DNA of 64,000 bases from Miscanthus floridulus. Its lineage: Eukaryota > Streptophyta > Magnoliopsida > Poales > Poaceae. The stretch covers positions 53,503,633-53,567,632 of the forward strand of contig NC_089584.1 of NCBI RefSeq assembly GCF_019320115.1, in the 5' to 3' direction. Position numbers and translations under genes: made by a program. A model generated the notes under the pieces. The model did not search any database, had not been told where the DNA came from, and was given only the letters and a program-made list of their open reading frames with translations. This document shows, in pieces, positions 33,481-43,999 of the stretch; within the stretch, counting starts at the first letter, position 1; each line of letters starts with the position of its first letter.

Positions 33481-36400
33481 TTTTACCCATCTAGATTATC
33501 GTCTTGCTTGGTCAATACAATTATGTGAGATTGATCTACGTTGGAATATTTGTCGTGGTTTCCTATACGTGATCATCAAAGAGTAATAGAGCTGCGTCGT
33601 TTGGCCAATTATCTCCTACAACTAAAAAGAAAGAAAGTAGACCACCGTTTCGTGTGACAATTCTCGCTCCATCGGTCTGCCCCTCCCCTTGCGATACCGC
33701 ACGTCTCCCTCGCTTCGCGCCATCGCCGTCAAAACCAAAAACACATCGCCTCGCTGCTTTCGCCTGCGACCGCCGCACGCTGCCTCCGCCTGCGCCCTTC
33801 GCTTCCTCGCTTCTCTCCTCCTCTCCTTGGTCGGCGATGCTTCCTCTCCCCCGGGGCCAGTGCGGTGCCTGGCCCTGCATGTGACCGCGCGGACGAATCG
33901 CGTCGTCTCCTCTTCCTTCCCCCGATGGATACGGGAGTAGGTGCAGTGGCCAGACCTGCCGGCGCCGGCGGCTGTGCAGGACAGCGGGCCTCGCCGGTGG
34001 CTGTCCGTGCGGATCAGGATCCGCACCCATAGTCGAGTACCTCACCGCCGTCCTCCAGTGCCTCGATGACCTCCTGACGGTGCTGTGCGTATAGCCTCTA
34101 TCACCTCCCTAAAATCGATTCGGTTCTTATGTTCCCACATCAATTTTGTTCTCCATCTAGGGTTCCACAATGATTTGGTTCTTTTCTTACGTGCCCATAT
34201 CGATTGGGTTCTTCATGTAGGGTTCCAGATCGATTTGGTTCTTCATCTATAGTTCCGGCTACTATGGCTCCAAACTTTAATTCTTGCCTCGGGTTAGTTC
34301 GTTTGGAGGTGACACAGGCACATGTTCCATATTTGTAATTTCATGTTGTTTCAGATGGATTTTGTAGTTGCCGCCTCTCAATATAGCTTCATTTTTTGGT
34401 GGAATTCATGTGATAAGGTTACCTGTAATTCTGCAGAAATGTTGCCAAATCTGTACGACCGAGTTTAATTGTACAGATTTCATTTGTATGCGAGCACGGA
34501 TTACTGATACATGTTTCTGTTTGTTCGTACCCTGTAGGGCTGTAGGTGAGGCACTTATGCATTTGATGGTCCATAGCCTTTACAGACATGAGGGAAGTAT
34601 TTCTCTACGAGCTCGTCAGGTTTGTAGCTTTTGCATCAATCTAAAAATGCTACTTTAGTGACGAAGAAATCTATTTTGTTCGGCTTCCTTTCATCCTTGA
34701 ACCTAACATATCTAGATGAAGTATTTGGTGTGACAGGAAAATAGTCTCTTCTCTTGCCTTGTCGTCAATGTCAAATATCAGATGAATTAGGTACATCATA
34801 CAAATCTTTAATTAGTCTTCTAATTAATGTGAACATAGGATTAAAATATCAGGTTCATATATCAAGCACCTGTGATGTGGGGTTTTGCAGATATGAGCCC
34901 ATGTCTTCATCTAAAAAAAGATCCCGATGCCACTTATCTTCTTGCAGTTATGAGGCAGATGGCTTTATACGTTTTATGTCTTATCTTATTCTGTAAAACG
35001 AACTGATTATATCTCATGTAAGAAGTTTGTATGCTTTGTGATGTTCAACCAAGGAAATAACCGTTTGTGAAATCTATTTTAACATGCTTAAAATGGGGAT
35101 AGTATTAGAAATGAAGTAGTTGTCTGGTTCCTCTTTGCAAGTGAGTAGTGATTCACTGTGATCCACTTATTCCCTAACATGTCCATGCTTCTCTCTTTCT
35201 ATATATAATTTGGCCAGCGGTCTGTGACGATAAGAACCTTTGCACATTGATTAATCAATCCCAAAGAGACTATTCTCTGCTCCTGTACCTCCATTAGAGG
35301 CAGAAGTTCTCTGTTTCCATAGCCCTGTTTGAAGCAAACGTGATCATCATCATGTGGCCCTATCTGTCTGCCCCTGATTTCTGTAAATACTAGGAGAACT
35401 TGCATCGGCTGTTTGCAATTAAGGGTATTTATGTTTTCACTTATATGCTTTGCAGTCAGCATAGATTCAGGTAGCTTATATTCCTTCTGTTGAAATCAAG
35501 AACTATTATCTGAGGGTTTTTTATTCATACTACCATGCTTTGCCGCACAAGCTTCTGAAATCCACTCCATTCATACATATATGTTTTTCAAGTGCATTTT
35601 GTTATTTCCTTTTTATGTTGCCAAGGAAATCAACTTCAGGTTTTGTGTTCCTTTTCCATTTGTTATACCCATAGCTATATATGAGGCAATAAGTCAATAG
35701 CACAAATAAGCAGCAAATTATTCGGTCTTCATATAAAAACTTGTAGAACTAAAAGAATATATGAAAGATATTAGTAGTTTACTTTTCAAGCCTCCACTTT
35801 GTTCTTTACCTTTACTCACTAACTGCATCTAATTTGTCTATTAGTTCTTTCATAGCAATTGGTATTCTTGCTAGATAACACATCGATCTTACCACAGAGG
35901 GGCTTTGTATATATTGTCTTCATTTCCAAAGGACAGTGTTGCTCTTATATTCATTCTCCAAAAGCAGTTTGTTCATAGCAGGAGATGTGCACTTCAACCA
36001 GTCAATTACTATGAAAACCACTAAGGCACTAAGAACATGACGAGTCTTCATGAATCGTATCAACAAACCTTCTAGATTGGACGACAAAGTTGGGTATCAA
36101 CAACCCCTAATTACTAATTAGCTCTCTTAAGCAACTGAAATATTGTACAAGCAAGTTGAACCTTTGTCTGATTGTCTTAATAAAAGTAATTTATGTACTG
36201 TTTGCATTTATTTTTTTTCTACAAAAAACAAATCGATTCATATGAAAATGTAGTTTTAGAACTTAATGAGATTGAGTTTATCTTAGATACGGATTGACAA
36301 GGGATAGATGGGATAGCAAGAAGAACCAGCTAAGTCACCCTCCTTGCATGCCTCGAGCTGATGGTGCGGCTGGGCTTTTATTGTCATCCCTAACAAACTA

Positions 36401-36938
36401 ACTAATTGTCGTAACGAACTAACAATCTTGATTTGCCTAAGAACCTGGTAACGAAAGATGTGCTAACAAAAACACCAGTTGATCCTAATCTCCTCTAAGT
36501 GACATGCTACTGTTGCCATATTGATGGGCCCAAGCCCATAACAGTCAGTCTCTTTTTTAGAACTTCCAAGAATGAGTCATTACTTTGTTACTGTGGTTCT
36601 GGTTTTCTACTGTGTTTCTTGTCATGTAAAAAAATACTGTAGACTTGGGCTCCTGTAGAAATGTGACTGTTTGTTGTGTCTGGGTGTTTCCGACTTGTGT
36701 TGATAAGAGGATAATTGTTATTAGTAATGGATATTCCATGTGTTTGTGTGTTTTTTTCTTTTCTCACCTATCTAATAAGTACAACTGTCAGATTGCATTC
36801 ATTTAAAACATGTTAGAAATCCGGACTTTTATGAGGATTATTTATTTATATGTCCAACTATACACAAAGAAGGGCATAATGATCTTCTTGCCAGTGTGTT
36901 GTTTTTATTCAGGGTCTAATGAATATTTGCTTTTGCAG
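33481..36938. other. No confirmed gene; GC-rich block followed by AT-rich intron-like DNA
   Basis: 33650-34090 is markedly GC-rich, like a grass 5' untranslated/first exon. It is followed by repeated GATTTGGTTCTTC-type leader/intron sequence (34110-34260) and long AT-rich DNA. It could be the 5' end of the gene whose WD40 exons start at 36939, but no N-terminal WD40-family coding exon can be found in between. The 160-codon minus frame at 33563-34045 looks like a GC-composition artefact. Confidence 0.4.
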
Positions 36939-38222
36939 GCTCATGAGGATCTCGTTGAAGATGTTGCTTGGCACCTGAAGGATGAAAATATATTTGGATC
37001 TGTTGGGGATGACTACAAGTTGATGATGTGGGACTTGCGTACAAACAAACCCGAACAATCTGTTGCTGCGCATCAAAAGGAGGTAGGCATGCTGTAATCA
37101 TGGATTATCAAACTGTATGTTGAGGCCTGGATGATTGCACAGTTGCATTTGCACAATATCCTTACATGTTCATATTAACCAGCAGTTCATAGGAGCGGAA
37201 TATGAAACAAGTTTTATAAAGCTATAAGATAATGTTCACTGCACCCCCATCAGATAATTCCCCTTTTTCAGTTTATTGTTGGACGTTATGTATTGACAGT
37301 TCCTACTTCTGGTACCTTATTTTTACTGCTAAGGTAATTTTAGTTATGTGTGGCTTCCCTTATGATAAGGCAAATGGTGTGCACTGATGGTCATCCAACC
37401 TTTCAGTTGGTGTTTTTATTTGCTTCAAAGAAAAGATTGGTTTTGTAAAAATTGTTATATGCTTGGTATGTCAGTCTTGTCATATGTCATGGATTGGTTT
37501 CTGTTCATAGTGTGCATGCTTCCCTTTTCCAGGTCAACTCTTTGTCATTCAATCCATTCAATGAATGGATATTGGCTACAGCATCTGGAGACGCAACTAT
37601 CAAACTATTTCACATGCGAAAACTATCAAGAAGCTTTCATGCTTTCGACAGTCATGAGTACGTATTTTTTTCTGTGCCCTATGTGTTCAGTCTTTATTTC
37701 TTCGACAGTCATAGAATGTGCCGTAGACAAATAAACAGCTGCATTATTTAATCCTTTTACATTTTGCATTGTATACATTTGTACCGATTTGTTGGAATAT
37801 AACAAGTATATTAATGGGGCGGGGCAGTGGCAGACTTCGCTTGCAAACCATTTATGGCACTATCTGTTGTAATGTGCAGTTGGTAGAGAACATAGATGAA
37901 ACTGATTTCTTTAATGCGCAAACTTATCAAGTCGCAAAGTTCAATTAAAAAAAAGTCAATTTGCAAATTTCCTTTCAGAAAGCAACCTGCTTTGAAGCAC
38001 TGATGCACACTGTATAAGTCGGTCAGTCTGTTTATCTAACTTAACTCATTTATGTTGCTTGTCTTACTTTTCTCCGTTATGTATCTGACATTATATGTTG
38101 CTCAATTTGCACCTGTAGGGCGGAGGTGTTTCAGGTTGAATGGAATCCAAATTTGGCTACTGTATTAGCTTCATCTGCCGCAGACAAGAGAGTGATGATA
38201 TGGGATATTAATAGGTAAGTTG

Positions 38223-38496
38223 GGCCGCGTTTAGTTCCGGCCGGATTCGGCGTCGGCTGAATCCGGTAGCATTGTAGCTACACTGTAGTGTTTTGTTTTT
38301 ATTTGGTAATAATTGTTTAATCGTTGACTAATTAGGTTTAAAATGTTCGTCTCGCAAAGTACAACCAAACTGTGCAATTAGTTTTTGATTTCGTCAACAT
38401 TTAGTACTCCATGCATGTACCGCAAGTTTGATGTGACGGAGAATCTTCTTTTTGCATAGTGCCAAAGTTTGGATTTTGGATGAACTAAACATGGCC
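38223..38496. mobile_element. MITE in intron of the WD40 fragment
   Basis: Ends GGCCGCGTTTAGTTCC and GAACTAAACATGGCC form inverted repeats. TTG is duplicated on both sides (38220-38222, 38497-38499). The interior carries, in reverse, the CTACACTGTAG, TTGGTAATAATTG and GTTCGTCTCGCAAAGT blocks of the 31825 MITE, so it is the same family in opposite orientation. Confidence 0.85.
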
Positions 38497-38751
38497 TTGA
38501 GTGAAATTCAGCTCCAAAGTTCTATTATGTTTGCAGTTGTATGAGATTTATCCAGTTCAACAGGTACATTGGGGAGCTCTCCAAGCAAATAATTAACAGA
38601 TTTACAAATGCTAACTGTACAAACTTTAAATCTATAGGAATTACCTTTGAGAGCTTTTAGTTGCTAAAGCTCATGTGATTTGCTAAATTTTCATATTCTT
38701 AAAGTCAAATCCTTGGTATTTTTTTATGCTTGGTATGTTCCATCAACATGG

Positions 38752-38841
38752 GCTGATAGTACCGTTGGCTGATTTGTTGTGAGAGAAAAATACTGTTCGT
38801 TGGCTGAAAAAATACGGCTTATAAACCAAGCGAACAGGACG
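38752..38841. mobile_element. Small MITE in intron (left-damaged)
   Basis: GTTGGCTGATTTGTTGTGAG, AAAAATACTGTTCGTTGGC and GGCTTATAAACCAAGCGAAC match a short MITE common in grasses whose complement begins CCTGTTCGCTTGG. The left end is degenerate. Confidence 0.7.
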
Positions 38842-39045
38842 ATGATAGATTGAAATACAAGCTGAAGCAAAGGCTCGGGTCTTATTGGTGACCATTTCTT
38901 TTGACCATCGTCCCTTTCCTTTTTCTGATTCTCTGTGTTGTGTCCCTTTAGGATTGGCGATGAGCAGTCAGAGGAGGACCCAGACGACGGACCACCAGAG
39001 CTTCTGTTGGAGGCCACACAGCAGAACTGTCGATATAAAACATTA

Positions 39046-39793
39046 TCTTACTTGTATCACGGAAAAATGTATACAGTAGAGTTTATGAATCTGCGATGCT
39101 GCGCTCTCCGTGATGACTGTGTTAATTTCACGAACTTTGTTTTTTTTAATTAAATGCCACTTTGTTAATTTCATAAACTTTGTTTTTCTAAATAAATGTC
39201 ACTTTAACATTGGTATTTAATTTTTACAGTATTATTATCTTATCATACGATCCACGTGTTTTTAGTACAAATGTTAGCTATCACGCTACCTAGTTAAATT
39301 ATATATTTGTACTGTCTTCCCGTGCAAGTAAATACAGACATTCACAAGTTTATCTCTGTTTCGATTTACTGTATCCAGCGATCAGTCCTTTGTCCTTTGG
39401 TTTCTGGAAACAAGCCTGGCGGTAGAGATATAAATCATCAGGAATACGACATAATAATATATTGCTTGCTTCTTGCTAGTGCTGATCGGCAGTTTTTGGT
39501 CTATTGTTGTATTAAGTTTCGGTCACAGATATCTTCAATATTTCTGTACCATGAAAGATCAGAATAATTCTTGGACATCGTAGGCGTGTCCTCATCTAGT
39601 ATGACGGAATCGATAACATAGATAGCAAAGTAATACCCCGTATCTCTTTAGGCCCCATTTGGATCCTTGAATTGAATTCATTTTAAGAAACATAATTTAG
39701 ACACATATTAACTAACCTAATATAGTTGTATATATAATATATTTGTATATTATTGTTGGCTATACGAGAGAGATACTTATGTGTTGCATTTGT
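39046..39793. other. No gene seen
   Basis: AT-rich sequence between the WD40 fragment and the CACTA end. It includes two similar units (CACTTTGTTAATTTCATAAACTTTG after CACGAACTTTG), about 39120-39190. No exon of the WD40 gene is recognisable. Confidence 0.45.
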
Positions 39794-40102
39794 CACTACA
39801 GAATATCCACTTCGATGACGAACAATTTTCGTCACTGAAGGAGCCAAATTCGTCATAGTTTTAGTTTTATGACGAATTTATGATGAAAAACGGTTCATCG
39901 TAGAAGTCGTGTCACACTTCAACTTTCATGACGATTTCGAAAATATCGTCATAGAAGGGTCTTTATCTGTGACGAAAAACAGATGGTCACAGAACTGTTT
40001 TGGCATGCGTGGTAGGTGACTGCCACGCTGGTGAACGTTTCCGTTGGAGATGCTTTCCATGTGTACATGCTATAGCCGGTTGTATTGACGATGGTTCGGG
40101 TA

Positions 40103-40500
40103 CGTGTCACCTTCTTATTGCACAACGTGGCCATCTCTAGTTCTTGCACATATCAGGTTCTTGCTAGACCACGTGTCGGGTCCCAGTTGTTCCACATGTC
40201 AGTTTTGTATTGTCACATGTGTCATGTTGCAGTTGGATCATATGTCACTTCTTCGTTGGACCATGTGTCGTATTTTTATTGGTCCACGTGGCCATTTCTT
40301 ATTCGACCATGAGTAATGGCACTGACAGTCCATGTTTCATATTTTTATTCGGCCACGTGGCTCGATGACTTCCTTCCACGTGTCAGATTTTAATAGCCCA
40401 CGTGTCGTGTCCTAGATATTTCATGTGTCATTGCACTGGTTCATCCACGTGTCATATTTTTATTTGATCACGTGGCCTGTACTAGTTCTACCGCGTGGAG
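40103..40500. repeat. Subterminal array of CACGTG-containing repeats
   Basis: Seven perfect CACGTG hexamers at 40170, 40285, 40354, 40377, 40399, 40446 and 40469, plus several one-base variants (CCACATGTCA, CCATGTGTCG). They sit in degenerate ~35-45-bp units such as CCACGTGTCATATTTTTATT. CACTA transposons typically carry subterminal repeats bound by their own TNPA-like protein. CACGTG is also the plant G-box. Confidence 0.8.
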
Positions 40501-40794
40501 TACAATCAATTCGTCATAGATGTAATTTGATATCGTCACTACTGCATAGATTGACTACATAACTATTTAGCATGACAATCAAATAACAACGATTAATATT
40601 TCATACGTCAGCAGTGAACCACTGACAGAGTATTACCACATCAAATCGGTATACGAGTCTACACATCAAACCAGCAAATGAGTCCACACATTAAACCACA
40701 AATGTTTACTACATCAAACCACATGAATTGAAGACTGAGAGTTACTAGAAGAGCTGAAGCGCATGCATAGCTCACAGAGATTATTGTACTCCTC

Positions 40795-41960
40795 CTATTG
40801 CCGTTTCTTGTATTCCTCCAACTCCCTTTCAGTCTTTTCTGTCTTCCTCTTCAGTTCATCCACTTGATCGATGAGGGCAGCGTAACTTTCTTGTTCAGCA
40901 GCAAGCTTTTCCCGAAGCGTTCTCTCCACTGTTGTTTCTGTTCTGGTGGAGCTTATCTGGATACCAACATTCTTCAAAAAAAGGTTGTAGCCGTTTTTCT
41001 AGGAGGGGGCCTTGCCCTAGTAGATGCAGAGGACCTTGCAAACAACATCAACACTAGTCATTGGTTGCTACCTATCAGCAATAGATTCTGCTTGCATAGT
41101 TTCCATAGCTTCATGCGAAATTCAATCAGTAAAACATTAGGTTACAGATAGTGTAAAAGGACTTCAATTGAAAACCTAAGAGATTGATTCATACCAAGTA
41201 ATGCATAGGTCTTCCTCAGCCTACTACTGATAGAGATTACATAAGCTTCATTAGATTTTAGTAGATTTCCATAACACTAGACTTTTGCTATGTTTCCTTC
41301 TGTTATGGCAATGGCTTCGGTAGATTTCAAGGGAAGCAAAGGAAGGTACTTACAACTGCTGCTCTTACAGCATCGCTTAGGCCCTTTTTGCTATAGGTAT
41401 GGAAGTCCTTGAAAACTTCCACAGCATTAACATCTTCATCGGCTGGACCATTTTCTTCTTCAAGTCCTTGACCATGTTCTACTGCCTCCTTTTTCTCCTT
41501 CTGTTCACATTGCACATGAGTTTCTATTTATATTTATACAAAGGCAAGAGTAACAATAAAACACAACCATCACTTACAAATTTTTGTAGCTAGACAACAT
41601 AGGAGCGAGATCCTATAGCCTGGTGGTACTTCACTTTTGCACGGTTTCGCTTGTTCTTCTTAGATGTTTCCTATAGCTTCATTTGTGTTAGACTGTAGCA
41701 CAAGTAGACCATAGCAAAACTAGACAGAAAATCGATGGGTTTACAAACCTAGTTCTTAGCACTAGATAAAATCTCGACAAGTTCACACCACTATGCATTG
41801 TTCATGGACGAGACAGGAGAGGTCATATGGATCTGATCAACAGGGACACCATTGAAGTGTTTTTTCTTCAACCTATAGCATGTCTGCCGTACTGCAGACT
41901 ACATTACATTTCGGCAAGCTTCTTTTGTTAGTGGGTGATCACAATTAACGCGCAGCCTTC
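40795..41960 (-). pseudogene. Transposase_24-like protein of the CACTA element (remnant)
   Basis: Minus-strand pieces in order: KEACRNVM...SAVRQTCYRLKKKHFNGVP (about 41960-41850), SPVSSMNNA (~41815), KNKRNRAKVKYHQA (~41660-41620), EVFKDFHTYSKKGLSDAVRAA (41365-41450) and a coiled-coil C-terminus ERTLREKLAAEQESYAALID (40795-40977). This order matches the plant transposase (Ptta/En/Spm) accessory protein family. Stops between pieces and loss of the N-terminus show it is dead or needs introns I cannot confirm. Confidence 0.7.
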
Positions 41961-41967
41961 GCTACAC

Positions 41968-43999
41968 TGTAGCACTCGGTTTTAAGAACAAAACCAGATA
42001 CGTACCATATGTGAGCACAGGAAGTCAATTCTCACATATAGTTACAAATAAGGGTAATATCAATAGACAATGCTCAATATATAACGTACCTAGTATAAAG
42101 AATATAACCTTAGATAGCAAACAGCGGAAAGGCAACTCTGATCTTTGGGTAAAGACTCCAATCCACAGGGACAACTGACTGGTTGATCACAAGCCTAACT
42201 CCTCCAAACTCTAGCAATCTGGTACCCATCCAAGTTTTTTTTTCTGAATATGTGAAAAATAAAGCAAGCGTAAGTACATGTCATACTCAACAAATATAAC
42301 ATGGGGTTAATGAGGCTCAAAATGCTAACACCAGTTTAACTACGATTATCTTTTATTGAGCATGATTTTAGCAATAGGGTGGCAACAAAGTTATCATAAG
42401 CCCATAACACATGATCAGGTAAACATGAATAATGAATAGCATAAACAGTAATCATTAGTGAGCATCTTCATCATCAGTATCATTAGTGTTCATCATCTAT
42501 TCCGTAAATGTTCCAAGACCGCTCATGACCGTGAGCACGAATGATATACTAGCTTTACACTCTGTAGAGGTTGTACACTTTCACTACGAGTTGTGATTTA
42601 CAATTTCGCCCGAGGAAGCTAATCTCTTGACCCACTTCCAAGGAAGGTTGGCAGGGTTCACTATGAAGCCTTTCAAAGGTTCGTCTAACAAGTTAGGGCT
42701 ATTAGATTCACTCGGCAAACAGATGTAGAGCCCCCCTTCACGATGGCACAATGACGCACAACCTATACACAAGGGGACAAAGGCCGCACTATACCCGATT
42801 TGGCAAGCCATTCTTATGCCAATAAAGGTAACCACTAATAACCTAGAAAATGTCCTCATTCTGAGCTAAAGCCAAAGCCATGTAGCCCTCATAGCTATAC
42901 CGTAAGTTCCAGATGATCACTTATAGATAAGTCCTTAGGAAGAGGAATCTAGAGCACCATAAAAACAGCCTAATGCTCTAGCCCCTTATTCCATGTTGCT
43001 AAAAAGCATCCTTTAGTGTTTATTGCATATACCATTAGTCAAGTTACAAGATCATAGTTGTAGTTGAGCACTAGCATCATACTGCCCAATGCATAAACCC
43101 ATAGGAATCAAGGTACAAGGTAACAAAGTACTAGGAAATCCTTAGTGACAGTCAAGGTAGAAACATGCAGTATGAATTAAATGATTAAAGGTGTATTGGA
43201 CAACAAGGAAGATCACATGCTATACTTGCCTTAAACATAGATCCTTCTTCTATTGAATTGTTACCTCTAAAGGACTTCTTCTAGATCACCAACTTCTTTT
43301 ATATCACCAACGCAAAGCTCACCGACTGGACATGATCATAAAGCACCACACAAGCATACATGCAATCATACACGAAGCAAACAATAGATCTAAATTAGAA
43401 AAGTACACCAAACATAAAATCAAGATGAAAAGTTTGTAAAACAAATCTACGTCTCGCTAGGAACACATAGACGGGAAAAGCACTCTGGTCGGAGCTATAA
43501 TGAAAAAGTTATGAATTAAACAAGGTTTTCTTTAATAAAATAATAGATTAAATCTAACCTCAAATTTCAAAAGTTGAAAATATATTTAATAGTAGTAGAA
43601 ACATGTAGATTACGTAATTACGAATCTAATGCAACTTGAACGGGTCAAATCAGAGTTAAAACGGAGAAGATATGGCCTAATGAATATAGTGGCAATTTTG
43701 TACATAGATGAAACTTGATTTCGAATTTAAAATAAATAAAATCTGAGTTTAAATCGGCCACAGGACCGCAGGAATGAATAGGAGAAAGGCCAGGGGCTCT
43801 TTAGAAAAATTACCTGTGAAGGGGTTTCTTCTAATCTGGGCCGTTGGAGAAAAGATGGATGGCTACCGAGGGTTGGGAGGATTTCTCAGGCCGGCACAGT
43901 GTCTCCGGCGCGGTGGTGGCCATTAACGGCGGTGAGGAGCTCGCCGACATGCATGGGGAAATGCCTATGAGCCATGTTATGACACGGGGAAGGCACCAG
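41968..43999 (-). repeat. Tekay/Del-like gypsy 3' LTR, outer part
   Basis: Read on the minus strand the LTR ends GGTTTTGTTCTTAAAACC then GAGTGCTACA at 41968; it begins near 54755 as TATAACACTC. The two ends form the TGTAACACTC/GGGTGTTACA-type terminal inverted repeat of large chromovirus LTRs, with two mutations. The LTR is interrupted at 43999 by the copia element; both parts together give about 2.8 kb. No gene lies within; short frames such as 42584-42859 are random. Confidence 0.78.

Larger units (their letters stand above)
36939..39045 (+). pseudogene. MSI1/RBBP4-like WD40 gene fragment (four exons)
   Basis: MSI1-type proteins are WD40 histone-binding subunits of CAF-1, PRC2 and deacetylase complexes in the nucleus. 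Exons: 36939-37082 (AHEDLVEDVAWHLKDENIFG ... SVAAHQKE), 37533-37657 (VNSLSFNPFNEWILATASGD), 38119-38214 (EVFQVEWNPNLATVLASSAA) and 38952 to about 39010 (RIGDEQSEEDPDDGPPELL). All internal splice sites are GT-AG and phases join correctly. The N-terminal half is absent. After PPELL about 7 bp are missing before GGAGGCCACACAGC (the GGHTA block), which shifts the frame, and the last repeat is not found. LFHMRK replaces the usual LFDLRK. I judge this a truncated duplicate gene, possibly still transcribed. Confidence 0.8.
39794..41967 (-). mobile_element. CACTA (En/Spm-type) transposon end with gene remnants
   Basis: CACTACAGAATATCCAC at 39794 starts with the CACTA terminus. It is followed by subterminal inverted pairs (GATGACGAA...TTCGTCACT, AATTCGTCATAG...ATGACGAATT, ATGACGATT...ATCGTCATAG) within 39818-39990, then an array of CACGTG-containing repeats (40103-40500). 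Minus-strand coding remnants of a plant Transposase_24-type protein follow. The opposite terminus is not seen: the element is cut at 41968 by the Tekay-like LTR. Confidence 0.75.

Noticed and set aside
33563..34045. 160-codon minus frame in GC-rich DNA
   Set aside because: High GC suppresses stops; it is Arg/Gly/Pro-rich, has no domain, and an equally open plus frame overlaps it.
34030..34085. Short VEYLTAVLQCLDDLL-like frame suggestive of histone H2A
   Set aside because: Only a handful of residues fit and the upstream frame is closed; chance similarity in GC-rich DNA.
34500..34640. Possible exon (ALMHLMVHSLYRHEGSISLRARQ) between splice-like AG and GT
   Set aside because: It does not match the N-terminal half of MSI1-type proteins or any family I recognise.
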